From the NCBI GenBank assembly GCA_008828725.1, contig MEHQ01003774.1, positions 1 through 64,000 of the forward strand: a DNA stretch of 64,000 bases. Direction: 5' to 3'. A model generated the notes under the pieces. It was not told the DNA's origin, searched no databases, and saw only the letters and a program-made list of their open reading frames with translations. Both the position numbers and the translations under genes were made by a program. The first letter of the stretch is position 1. Every line of letters begins with the position of its first letter. This stretch comes from Saccharina japonica (taxonomy: Eukaryota; Sar; Phaeophyceae; Laminariales; Laminariaceae). Of the stretch, positions 25,117 to 37,259 are shown piece after piece.

Positions 25117-27759
25117 ACGATTTGCCAGAGATGCATCATACGAACGTAGGTGGTTTTGGCGAACAGCAACCCAAGTACACCCAAAAAGTCGTAGCTGTGG
25201 CAGTACTACACCACATATCATAGGCCGCGGCCTGGGCGGGCCCGTCAAAACACGTGGGCCACGTCATGGCCACAGTGGAGGCCGTAGTAGTAGTATCGGT
25301 GGCACACCATATCCCATGGGCAGCGGTCCGGGCCGGCCCGTCAAAACACATGGGCCGCTTCATGGGCCGGGTGGAGCGGCCCTTGAAGAGCCCACATCTC
25401 ATGGGCCGCCGCCCGGCCCGGCCCATCAAATTTCGTAAACGATGGGCTGCGGCCCGGCCCGGCCCATCAAAATTTCAGAGGATGGGCCGCGGCCCGGGCC
25501 GGCCCACCAATTTTTCAAGGGATGGGCCACGGCCCGGCCCAGCCCATCACATTTTCAAATGTTGGCGGCCCGGCCCGGCCCGGCCCGGCCCGGCCCGGCA
25601 CGGACAAACGGCCCATGAAAAGCCCTGGTATACTTTATACCGGCGTTTTTCGAGCCCCACGCCCATTAGTCGGGCACCCCCCCTGCCGGCCCCCTGCCAA
25701 GAAGGGGCCACGGCGCGCGTGACGGGAGTTCCCGTTCGGGGGAACCCCCCCAATTCCGCCACACCAAGGACAGTACGGCACCATCCCCGGTTTGTAAACC
25801 CGCGGTATCTCTAAAACTCATATTACCCGGGGACGAAAAAAACGATCCGCCGACTCAAACCAGCCACGCAAATGTGTGGAAACTCCAGCCCCACCGCCCG
25901 ATCGCTGATTGGATGGGGAAGTGTCGTCCGTACACCCACTACGGTACCAAGGTTTTCATCCGACATTTGCACAAGGCATCGTAGTACCCGAGGCGATTTG
26001 CCAGAGACAAATCGTACAAACGTAGCTGTTTTGAGCGGGCAGCAACCCAAGTACACCCAAAAGTCGTAGCTGTAGCTGTATTACACCACATATCATAGGC
26101 CGCGGTCCGGGCGGGCCCGTCAAAACACGTGGGCCACCTCATGGGCACAGTGGAGGCCGTAGCAGCAGTATCGGTAGCACACCATATATTACGGGCAGCG
26201 GTCCGGGCCGGCCCGTCAAAACAAATGGGCCGCTTCATGGGGGCGGAGCGGTCCATGTAGAGCCCACATCTCATGGGCCGCGGCCCGGCCCGGCCCATCA
26301 AATTTCGAAAGGATGGGCTGCGGCTCGGCCCGGCCCATCAATTTTTTAGAGCATGGGCCGCGGCCCGGCCCGGCCCATCTTTTCCAGAAGTCTCGCCCCG
26401 GCCCGGCCCGGCCCATCACATGGCAGCGAGGCCCATGAGACACGGGCTCTATATGGGCCGGCCCGACAATTTTCATGGGCCGGCCCGTGAATTTGACTGG
26501 CCGGCCCATGGCCCGGCCCATGTCTTGTCCTGTACTGAAAGGTGCATGAGTGTACGCTGACGTGCTTTTGGTACAATTAATTGCTGATTCTTCGTTGTAT
26601 TTTCGTATTTTGCCGTCTGGATTTGGAGGGCCAGGTGTTTTCGGCCCATGAGACACGCCTAACCAGTACCCACTACGAGTACTCACACATTTTTTCTCCG
26701 TCAACGACTTTGTCCAATGGCTTTCATCGCGACTGTGGACCACCACCTCCTCGTGCTGCTGCAAAACACCCGCAGTAGCAGCAACAGCAGCAGCACGTGC
26801 TGCTGCAACACCCGGTACTGCTGCTGCGATACAACATGCTGCTGCAACACGCGGTACTGCTGCAATAGTACGTGCTGCTGCGACACCCGGTACTACTGCT
26901 GCAATACATTCCTCTGCCGCGGGACGAAGCAGGGCAAGAGCGTCATGCTGCCTGCATCGCGGAGACGGCGATAAGTATCGTCCGTATACCCACTACGGTA
27001 CCAAGGTTTTCATCCGACATTTGCACAAGGCATCATAGTACCCGAGGCGATTTGCCAGAGATGCATCATACGAACGTAGGTGGTTTTGGCGAACAGCAAC
27101 CCAAGTACACCCAAAAAGTCGTAGCTGTGGCAGTACTACACCACATATCATAGGCCGCGGCCTGGGCGGGCCCGTCAAAACACGTGGGCCACGTCATGGC
27201 CACAGTGGAGGCCGTAGTAGTAGTATCGGTGGCACACCATATCCCATGGGCAGCGGTCCGGGCCGGCCCGTCAAAACACATGGGCCGCTTCATGGGCCGG
27301 GTGGAGCGGCCCATGAAGAGCCCACATCTCATGGGCCGCCGCCCGGCCCGGCCCATCAAATTTCGTAAACGATGGGCTGCGGCCCGGCCCGGCCCATCAA
27401 AATTTCAGAGGATGGGCCGCGGCCCGGGCCGGCCCACCAATTTTTCAAGGGATGGGCCACGGCCCGGCCCAGCCCATCACATTTTCAAATGTTGGCGGCC
27501 CGGCCCGGCCCGGCCCGGCCCGGCCCGGCCCGGCACGGACAAACGGCCCATGAAAAGCCCTGGTATACTTTATACCGGCGTTTTTCGAGCCCCACGCCCA
27601 TTAGTCGGGCACCCCCCCTGCCGGCCCCCTGCCAAGAAGGGGCCACGGCGCGCGTGACGGGAGTTCCCGTTCGGGGGAACCCCCCCAATTCCGCCACACC
27701 AAGGACAGTACGGCACCATCCCCGGTTTGTAAACCCGCGGTATCTCTAAAACTCATATT

Positions 27760-28321
27760 ACCCGGGGACGAAAAAAACGATCCGCCGACTCAAACCAGCC
27801 ACGCAAATGTGTGGAAACTCCAGCCCCACCGCCCGATCGCTGATTGGATGGGGCTTGTAACTAACGTCGGCCGCACCCGGGGAAAATGTGCTTTTATCCC
27901 CGGACCGGAAATCCCTCCGTACATCTACAACTTCAACAAGGCTGGGACGAAAACCGAGGCCCTCCGCGTCGATACCGTCGCGATCGGTGTGGAAACACCA
28001 ACCCCACGGGTCGATCGCTGATTGGCTGGGGCCCAAAATAAGCCGGGCGCAACCTCTAAAACCCCGGAAACGAAACGCGAGACCCCGAGGACGATGCCGC
28101 CGCTCACAGGTGTGGAAGCCCCAGTCCCACCGGTGCTATGGATGATTAACTGTGGCTCGAAAATAGAGCCAGCGCCACCTGGGGACAATAAGGCCCTATC
28201 CCCGGATCGGAATTACCTCTATACGGCCACAACTCGAAACACCCGCGGATGACTAATACGTTTCCCCGGGTCGACACCGCGCCGAACGGTGTGGAAACCG
28301 CAACCCCACTGGCCCCATCAC
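27760..28321 (+). repeat. Satellite array truncated at the palindrome junction
   Basis: About three to four satellite units (GTGTGGAAAC boxes near 27809, 27985, 28110 and 28288) match 35270-35829 base for base where compared. The match stops at GGCCCCATCAC immediately before the ambiguous base at 28322. The rightmost copy continues instead into further satellite (TGTTTGACTGAGG). Confidence 0.8.
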
Positions 28322-28322
28322 N
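28322..28322. other. Ambiguous base at palindrome inner junction
   Basis: A single N sits exactly between the satellite (ending CCCCATCAC) and the first base of the right palindrome arm (TATACGAGTCC). A second N at 30766 lies inside the right arm, where the left arm has one base fewer. Confidence 0.95.
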
Positions 28323-31293
28323 TATACGAGTCCTTACTACCATAGTATATGTATATAATACAGGTCGTCTTTGTGATCTAAACCTACGATATATTCGTTG
28401 ATACTCAGTTCTGTAAGGCTATTGGGAAATCGTTCGCCCGTGTTCTGTGTCCAATCCTCATTCGGGATATAGTTCGATGATTTCCCTCTCTGAGGTTTTT
28501 TAATTATACAAAACTCGTTTAATTTTCTGTTGCAATACTATTTCTGGTATAATTTCGACCGTTCATTGCTACTTGCCGAAATCGACTTCCCTCCAGTTCT
28601 AATGATCAGACCTACTTCCTCTGAAAATGTCTAGAGAGCTGATGTCATGGCCAACGTTCGTGCCTGACTGGTGCTTCGATAGGGGGGGGTACCCCCATTT
28701 TCACTACCGGGTTTTGGCCACTCGGACGAGTGGCTCCGAATTTAACTGAACATTGGACCTAAAGATAGATTGTTCGCGTTACGTAATGTCCCATGACGGT
28801 GCATTTGAAACAAGCAAAACACAAAACAAGGTTATGAGTGCAGCGTAGTAAAGCAGTCACTCGGCCAAGTGACTATGTACAGGTGAAAACCAAGCACCTA
28901 TACATGACCCCCCTACCGTAGTACCAGTCGTCCTCAGAAGCCGGATTGATCCGACGCCTTGTTTATCATGCAAAGTGCCTCTTACCCACCACACGATTCC
29001 ATATACCTCTGGTACCCCTAGGCGAATTTGAAAAATGGCACTGCCTTCTTAAGCTGATACTGTTTAAACTGAGGTTTTCTAAGAGGGCGCTGAGCTCTAG
29101 TAGGTTAACCTACGTGGACCTCTAGTACGACCGTCCGCGGCGTCTTACGCGATCACAGCGGAGTTTAGATAACAAACAGGAGCTCAAAACGATCAAAATT
29201 CGGTTCGCCGAGCACTTTCGTTTCGTGATGCAAACACAGCAATGCCTGCCCTCCCTTGCATATCCCAGAGCCCCAACACCTGCTAGAGACTGCAACGAGC
29301 AAGGTATACGTTGGCCCTCAGCAAGTCGGGGCATTAGAACTGGAGCTTCGGTAAGGATAACTGATAATGATATGGCGGTATCTTATATATACCAGAAATA
29401 GCATATGTGCTGCCGTAAAAATGACGGTTTGAATATTTTGTTCAAAATACTCAAGTATTCTTTTGTTTGTTTCGACCGAAGGGGCCCCTTAAAGTAATGT
29501 GCCAGATACCGTGTTTACATTGCGTACGTAATTTATATATATAAACCAGCGGAGACTGTTAATAATGGTAATTTGATGACCTGTGTTTGCTCGCTGACGC
29601 ACCCGTATCTCCTGTTTGTCTCTTCCCGTACTGCAGCGGTTGAATATGCGAAGCTCCGTGCGTGCCGTGTGCTGCCTGACGATCGTTCTGCTCGGGGGAT
29701 TGGCAGCATAATTTCAACTTGCTGGTCATCGCACATCCATTGCTCAGGATCCTTCTGCTGGGAAAGCCCAAGTTGTGAGCGCGCACCTGACTGCGTATCT
29801 GTGTCGACGTGTCGACAGACAGCTGAACGTTCGATTCCTACTTGACAAGTACATTTGTTGTCTTTTAACATTCCCTCCCGTCCATTATTTTCCTATCTAA
29901 ACTATACTAAACGTACACAACAGGTTAGGCCGTACATATGGCAGGCACAATAAGCAGCACCGAACCTAAACGCCTTCCATGACAGTGCACCCCATGCACA
30001 AGTGTATTACACAACTTGCAACACGGATAAACTGTAATGATATATTATGCCAGGGGTCGTCGAAAACACACATTTCGGACGGCACACACCATGTGCATAT
30101 TAGGTTTCTGTCAAGTCACATCTTTAGGTGACATTTTTTTTTTTTTTACATCGGCCACGGTTTCTCTTTCTGCCGCGGGTCTTTTCTCTTGCTCTCGGCC
30201 GCGGAGCACGCGGAGGCCCGCATGAACACACGCTTTAAGTTTGGGCCACGGCCCAGCCATTTATTATATTCGCACTTCTTCTGTCTTTCTACCTCCAAAG
30301 TCGTAAATCAGATCCGGGGTTGCAACGTAGGCTCCTCTCCCTGCTCCCCCACTACGTTTCTTGCATCGATTTTTATCGCGCAGAGGGTCTCGTCGATTTT
30401 CATAGAAGTGTTGCTAACTCACGCTCTGGCGCTTTCCGCTAGTCAATATTTGTTTTCGAGAGAATGTCGATTATCGAGTATACTCGGGGCATCTGTGAAA
30501 CTTCCCAAATACATCATTTTTTTGCTATTTTTCCTGTTTAAAATATATATATATATATTGGAAATGTTGGGGAAACGTTGCTCGATAACGACCCTTAGTC
30601 GTAGTTTGAATGATAAATAGGAAGCGCTGCCGGGCCAAAGTACCAAGTAGAACCAGGTCACTGCAGTACACATTTAAATTACACGGAGTACAGGCAGTAT
30701 CAGCAGTGCAAAACCTCAGAATACTGCGAGTACACTGTTAGCATATGGACGTTGAGATCCATACGTNTTCTATTTTGTGATGTACAGTCACTACGCACTG
30801 ATACGAGTATATGAGTATCTTAGTCTAGATATTCGGGTAATTGCAATATGCGGATAGATTACGTGTTTGTCTTACTCGTAGTGCGCTTTGTTGTATGCCC
30901 CAAGCATCTTCATCAGGAACGATGCTGAGAACGTTGCTAGAACGTTACTATAACGTTGTAGAGAACATCTCAGGGAACGGTACACACTACGGCAGAACGT
31001 AACTGTCCGTAGCATGGGCACTGTACCGAGATGATCAGGTGCAGGCATCCCCCACCTCGATTACTCTACTCAACTCTACTCCTCTACTCTATTTTCCACT
31101 CTTCTCTTCTCTTCTTCCTTTTCCCTTGCTCTCCCTGAGATCAACCTTCTTTCCAATATGGCCACATAAGCGCCTTTTCAAACTATGACTTTTCTTCTTC
31201 TTCTCATGTGGTCTTCACAGACACTTCGGTGCCACCTCTGCCATCTCTATCCACAGAGACAGAGCCTCGACACACGCGTCATTCTTTCAGTTT

Positions 31294-31485
31294 ATGAGCC
31301 TTGATTTTGGTCTACGCACCGACTGGCACCACGGCACGACGTCTCTCGGCGAGCTTGTCACGTTCTACATTCGAAGAAATTTCAAGTTTTCAAGTGCGCA
31401 GGAATTTGATTTTTGCTCCAAAACTCAGAATATCATCATCTACCCGACTGCATCGACATCGGCTTTCTTCATCGATTTTCATTAA
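31294..31485 (+). CDS. Possible small ORF or exon in palindrome arm
   Basis: An ATG-initiated 63-residue frame begins MSLDFGLRTDWHHG, includes YIRRNFKFSSAQEF and ends AFFIDFH. A T-rich acceptor-like TTCTTTCAG lies 4 bases before the ATG. Composition looks more protein-like than that of neighbouring frames, but a second frame overlaps it and no family is recognised. The mirror copy is at 20093-20284 on the minus strand. Confidence 0.2.
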   Translation: MSLDFGLRTDWHHGTTSLGELVTFYIRRNFKFSSAQEFDFCSKTQNIIIYPTASTSAFFIDFH

Positions 31486-32412
31486 GCTCGTTCGACAGGG
31501 TTACTACAAGTAGTACTGCTTGTACGCTTCTACGCGCGAAGCAGTTAAGGATCCTTCTGTCACGCGTTTACGCGAATAGCCTGTACGAGTAATGTGTCCG
31601 GTTTCACGCTTCTATGCGCGAAACTCGTACTCGTACATTCAACATCGTTTTCAAGCCGTAATTGCAAAAATAAGCCACCGACTATTTATGCAAAAACGCA
31701 CGCAAAGCTTTGTTTTCGATACTATGATACTTTGAAGCCATAAGCGTGAAACACGTCACAACACTATTTCTGCTCATCACACGCGAAGCTAGTTCCACAA
31801 TACTTCCACGCTGTAAAGCACGAAGAAACGTTACAAGGTTTCTGTTTCTTCGCCATCACAACTAAAGTTAGTTTCGATCCGGCTCTACGCTATTTACACG
31901 CGTAAAATCGCTATCAAAACCGTTTCTTCAGGGTACTATGCGCGAAGAACGCACACATAGATTTGTCCTCGTGCAAGTATCGACGAGTAGATCTACAGGT
32001 GCTGCAACAGTTCAGCCAGGTCGTTGACTAATCTGCAACTCCGCGTAGCATCGGGGGGGGTTACCTCCTGCCTACATTTAGGCATCCTTTTCCAGCAACG
32101 GCTTCACGCTTTTACGCGGAAGCACGGCTTAAGACTCGGAAGGAAAACTCGTCCTCGCCCACTGTATATGGGGGAGAAGACCAACAAGCGTTGCATCACG
32201 CAGCCAGGCCGTGGATGAAATCGGCCACTCAGTCTGCCACGGGAGAGTCAACTCCTGTCGGTTTATCTGCTACTATCAGCTTTTACATCTACTTCGACTA
32301 CTGCTACTGTACTAGAAACGCTGCAACACCACTACCCCGACTTCTGGAAGCATCGATGGTCTACCCTGCAGCAATGCACTCAACTTTTGCTTTTCAAGCT
32401 TTTATTTCAGAA

Positions 32413-32978
32413 TGGGAGACGACAACACAGCCGCCTGCGATCTCACCAGGGTTCAGCTCTACAGCGTCACCAACGAAGCATCCATCAAGCAGCTGGCCAT
32501 CACCATCTCCAGCGCATTGGGGGCCAGCTACGTATTCGGCGACATCTTAGGCAAAACGTGAACACTGCTCTGCTCATTCTTCAGCAAATAGGGAGTTCCA
32601 ACATTTTCTTGTTGCATTCCTGGCAATTGTTTCTATTACACTGAAAACGCGGCCCAACCGCGACAACAACAACCGGCACTCGCCCACTTCGAGCAACACG
32701 GCCCAGCACAGCATTACGGGCTGACTGCGAGGACAGGTCTTCACCACATCTTCAGCTCTGCGTTGCCATCATCAACATCATTTCACAGCGATCATCCACT
32801 CATACATCTTATCTCTGCTTCTGCAAGTTTTTTACAACAAGACCGTCTACAGAAGATCATCAGCAGCAGCACCACTTCTTTTCTTCAACAACTACCACTG
32901 CTACTACATGTTCAACAAGGTCTACGCAACAACAGCACGGAAACGAAGATCGACATCACCATGAGCAGAAGCAACTAA
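32413..32978 (+). CDS. Possible two-exon small gene, right-arm copy
   Basis: The candidate first exon (32413-32560) follows the acceptor-like TTTTATTTCAG and reads MGDDNTAACDLTRVQLYSV, then ASIKQLAITISSALGASYVF, to GDILGKT. A GT donor at 32561 could join to an acceptor ending GCAAG before 32829, giving FLQQDRLQKIISSS, a Gln/Leu-rich stretch and the C-terminus ITMSRSN at 32978. Upstream coding may exist (a frame reading LQHHYPDFWKHRW near 32310). No domain is recognised and both splice sites are weak, so this is a hypothesis from frame continuity only. Confidence 0.25.
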
Positions 32979-33856
32979 GTACTACAGCTGTATTGCACTG
33001 CTGTAGGTTGCCTTTGTCTGTCTTTTATTTATCTTGGTTTTTGGTGGGGGGGTATCTTTTATTGCTTTATATTTGTTGGCATTGCTGTACTAGAGTATTT
33101 TCACAGGAGCACGTTTTTTATGTAAGATCAAACATGATGCGCACTGCTCTATGCCGTCACGGATAAACATCTGCCTTGTTATCCGTTGATCTTTAGCTTT
33201 CCAAAGCTTTCCTTTGAGTACGTATCATATATACACACTCACAATGCTGAATGTATTACACACATGTCAGTATATAGCTGGACACATACCTGCATACGTC
33301 CACGTTTTCTTTTCGATTTATTTCGACTCCTTAGTCCTAGGATCCATTGGGGGGGCTGCAGTAGACACTTTCTTACTCTTTCTTTGCTAGGATATAGCTC
33401 GCTGGTCAACACCACAGCACCACGAGTATATTTTGCGATACGATTGCGCCCAACGTAGTCTATTGCCGTACTATCGGTACTCCTAAACGTATTGCGAGTA
33501 CGTACGTATATGCATGTACACAACTGAATAGTTTTCCGCTGTACTTGACGAATGTCATCAGTTTGCTACTTCGATTTCATGTTGCTCTAGGTACCAATTC
33601 AGGGGGCGCGTTGAACACCCAGCAAACGGGTTGATACTTCTTTGCTAGGGTATACTTCGCTGGTATTTACACCTCGATTTGTTTTCATATTTGACGTTGC
33701 TTACACCAGGTACTACTCTGTACACTGGACACACGTCTATACTGCACACTGGACACACGTCTCAGTTTTATCAAATGTCTCTTCAACTAGACAAACGGCC
33801 CATGACAAGCTTTGGTAGTTTTCAGAATATATATGAGGAGATTCGTCTTTTTTTTT

Positions 33857-35074
33857 CAGGGCTGGTCATGGGCCGACGCTGATGGGCCGGCCCGGCCCAT
33901 CAATTTCCGATACGATGGGCCGCGGCCCGGCCCGGCCCACCAATTTTTCAGAGGATGGGCCGCAGCCCGGCCCAGCCCGTCACATTTTCAAACATTCACG
34001 GCCGATCCGGCCCGGCCCGGCCCATCGTTTTTCCAGAAGTCTCGGTCTGGCCCGGCCCGGCCCGGCCCACCACATGGCAGCGAGGCCCATGAGAAACAGG
34101 TTCTATAAGAGCCGGCCCGACAATTTTCATGGGCCAACCCGTGAATTTGACGGGCCGGCCCATGGCCTGGCCCATGTCTTGTCCCGTACTAAAAGATGCA
34201 TGAGTGTATGCTGACGTGATTTTGGTACAAATAATTGTTGATTTTTCGTTGTATTTTGTATTTCGTATTTTCCCGTCTGGATTTGGAGGGACAGCTGTTT
34301 TCGGCCCATGAGACACGCCTAACCAGCACCCACTACGAGTCCTCTACATTTTTTCTCCATCAACGACTTTGTCCAATGGCTCTCGTCCCGACTGTGGACC
34401 ACCACCTCCTCGTGCTGCTGCAAAACACCCGCAGCAGCAGCAACAGCAGCAGCACGTGATGCTGCAACGCCCGGTACTACTGCCGCAATACATTCCGCTG
34501 CCGCGGGACGAAGCAGGGCAAGAGCGTCATGCTGCCTGCATCGCGGAGACGGCGATAAGTGTCGTCCGTACACCCACTACGGTACCAAGGTTTTCATCCG
34601 ACATTTGCACAAGGCATCATAGTACCCGAGGCGATTTGCCAGAGATGCATCGTACGAACGTAGCTGTTTTTGGCGGACAGCAACCCAAGTACACCCAAAA
34701 AAACGTAGCTGTAGCAGTATTACACCACATATCATAGGCCGCGGCCCGGGCAGGCCCGTCAAAACACGTGGGCCACCTTATGGGCACAGTGGCAGTGGAG
34801 GCCGTAGTAGTAGTAGTATCGGTAGCACACCATATCCCATGGGCAGCGGTCCGGGCCGGCCCGTCAAAACACATGGGCCGCTTCATGGGCCGGACGGAGC
34901 GGCCCATGTAGAGCCCACATCTCATGGGCCGCGGCCCGGCCCGGCCCATCAAATTTTCAGAGGATGGGCCGCGGCCCGGCCCAGCCCATCACATTTTCAA
35001 ATGTTGGCGGCCCGGCCCGGCCCGGCCCGGCCCGGCCCGGCCCGGCACGGACAAACGGCCCATGAAAAGCCCTG
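33857..35074 (+). mobile_element. Diverged copy of the GGCCCG hAT-like element
   Basis: It starts CAGGGCTGGTCATGGGCC and ends GGCCCATGAAAAGCCCTG. It shares the CTG/CAG core and the TACGGTACCAAGG and ACCCAAGTACACCC blocks with the 23.3-kb element, but with several percent divergence in the 5' half. The 3' half is nearly identical to the spacer copies. The flanking octamers (T-run and GTATACTT) do not match, which suggests a recombinant between elements. Confidence 0.6.
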
Positions 35075-35269
35075 GTATACTTTATACCGGCGTTTTTCGA
35101 GCCCCACGCCCATTAGTCGGGCACCCCCCCTGCCGGCCCCCTGCCAAGAAGGGGCCACGGCGCGCGTGACGGGAGTTCCCGTTCGGGGGAACCCCCCCAA
35201 TTCCGCCACACCAAGGACAGTACGGCACCATCCCCGGTTTGTAAACCCGCGGTATCTCTAAAACTCATA

Positions 35270-36490
35270 TTACCCGGGGACGAAAAAAACGATCCGCCGA
35301 CTCAAACCAGCCACGCAAATGTGTGGAAACTCCAGCCCCACCGCCCGATCGCTGATTGGATGGGGCTTGTAACTAACGTCGGCCGCACCCGGGGAAAATG
35401 TGCTTTTATCCCCGGACCGGAAATCCCTCCGTACATCTACAACTTCAACAAGGCTGGGACGAAAACCGAGGCCCTCCGCGTCGATACCGTCGCGATCGGT
35501 GTGGAAACACCAACCCCACGGGTCGATCGCTGATTGGCTGGGGCCCAAAATAAGCCGGGCGCAACCTCTAAAACCCCGGAAACGAAACGCGAGACCCCGA
35601 GGACGATGCCGCCGCTCACAGGTGTGGAAGCCCCAGTCCCACCGGTGCTATGGATGATTAACTGTGGCTCGAAAATAGAGCCAGCGCCACCTGGGGACAA
35701 TAAGGCCCTATCCCCGGATCGGAATTACCTCTATACGGCCACAACTCGAAACACCCGCGGATGACTAATACGTTTCCCCGGGTCGACACCGCGCCGAACG
35801 GTGTGGAAACCGCAACCCCACTGGCCCCATCACTGTTTGACTGAGGTTCGAGAGGCCAGCGAACTGGGACGGATAATAAATTTTCATCCCTGCATTACAA
35901 CAACATGCATACCTACCCCCCGGGTCGATAGCGCCCCGCACGGTGTGGACACCCCTACGCAATTAGCTCAATCACTGTTTGGCTGAGGTCTGCGGAGCCA
36001 GCGCCATCCGGAGCGGATACTTGTTCAGGCCCGAATTCCGTATGTTCACGACTTCAACGCACCGGGAACGAAGAACGTGATTTCCCGGGTCGACACAACC
36101 TCGCGCGGTGTGGAAACCTCAGCCCCATCGGCCTATCGAAGATTGGTTGGGGCTCGAACCTAAGGTCAGCGCCACCCTGGCACGATAGGGCACCACCCCC
36201 GGTTGGGAAACGCCGTCCTAACTTCACAACTCTAATCACCTGGCGATGAAATAAACGATCCGCCGGCTCAAAACCGCCCCTCACGTTGTGAAAACTCCAA
36301 CCCCACCGGCCGATCGCTGATTGTCTGGGGCTTGTGAATATAGCCCGACACACCCGGGGACAATATGGTCCCATCCCTGATTCTGAATTTCCTCCACATA
36401 TTCACAATTCGAACAACCCCGGGACGAAAACCAAGTTCGCCCGCGTCGATACCGCCTTGCACGGTGAGAAAACCCAAACCCTACTGGCTT
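35270..36490 (+). repeat. ~130-180-bp satellite array
   Basis: About eight units are marked by GTGTGGAAAC-like boxes near 35320, 35497, 35620, 35800, 35942, 36110, 36285 and 36464, with spacing of about 120-180 bp. Unit order is GTGTGGAAAC, CCAACCCCAC.GG, GATCGCTGATTGG.TGGGGCT, GCCA.CCCGGGGACAATA, GG.CC.ATCCCCGG and GTCGATACCG. This is the longest uninterrupted run of the short form; units diverge increasingly toward the right end. Confidence 0.8.
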
Positions 36491-36884
36491 ACAGATAATT
36501 TGAATTCCTTGGCTGAAGTTCGTGCAGCCAGTGTTCTTAACCAATGGGAGCAAGAAGGTGCAACATATGCGTTAAACCCGATATAATGGACCTATTTCGT
36601 TCGAGTGGGTGTACATTCCACATGGATCACCATTACCAGCCCTCGCTTGTCGCAGCTCAATAAGAAGCAAAACGATGCGCTAAGCGCAACGATGTTTGCG
36701 CTTGTACATATACTTCGAAGTATATGGAATGCACATCAAGCGCGCCCAATGAGCGTATCACGCAGCTTAGCACCCACTCGATCGGTCGCATCTAGAGTTG
36801 AAGTACTATCGCACTTTTATGAAAACGATGCTTGAACTTTGTTTTTGGGTATTTTCGTATGTCGTCGATGACAATGGTTTGGAG

Positions 36885-37125
36885 AGTAAAGTATGCAAGG
36901 CTTTTGACGGCGGGAAACAATCGAGACGGGGCGGGACGGTAGTTATTTGGCTTGCCTGGCGGGAAGACAATTGAAGGCGGGAGGGGACGGCGCCGTAAAA
37001 ACAAATGCCCAAACTAGTGGCGGGGCGGGACGGGACAGGGCAAGGGGTGCGAAAACTCCCGCCGGAACGGGGCGATAAATTATTTTTTTCACTACGGGAC
37101 GGGACAGTAAATATCTATATATAGA
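36885..37125. repeat. GGGACGGGGC-rich low-complexity element
   Basis: Clusters of GGCGGGA, GGGGCGGGACGG and CGGGACGGGACAG are spread over about 240 bp between AT-rich flanks (TTTGTTTTTGGG on the left, TAAATATCTATATATAG on the right). The design resembles the GGCCCG element, but the motif differs. Confidence 0.45.
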
Positions 37126-37259
37126 TAACATGACAATTACGTCGGCTGGGGTCGGTCGTTAGTTACGAGTGGACCGTAATATACCTAATTTCTTCGTGAC
37201 GAACGGCCCAACTTTCGATCGACAGCTTTAAAATAGTTTTCAGCTTTTCACTTTTTGCT

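Larger units (their letters stand above)
23551..28321 (+). repeat. Nested tandem duplications of the GGCCCG element and satellite
   Basis: The block 23551-25116 recurs at 26385-27950 (offset 2834 bp). Between them, 25118-25918 repeats 24214-25019 (offset 904 bp, shrinking by 5 bp where one GGCCC unit is lost). A third, more diverged partial element fills 25919-26384. A copy at 7512 bp further right (34990-35829) completes the set. Copies within the spacer are almost identical, which indicates recent unequal exchange or assembly collapse and expansion. Confidence 0.85.
28323..33790 (-). repeat. Right arm of a 5.47-kb palindrome
   Basis: This is the reverse complement of 17788-23254. Its outer end (GTCTCTTCAACTA) abuts ACAAACGGCCCATGACAAGC, which resembles the 3' terminus of the GGCCCG element, so two arm ends lie at element termini. 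No mismatch other than the N-associated base at 30766 was noticed. Confidence 0.9.

Noticed and set aside
23234..35261. Many Arg/Pro/Gly/Ala-rich open frames up to 186 codons
   Set aside because: They arise from GGCCCG arrays in all frames on both strands and change with array length, with no conserved domain.
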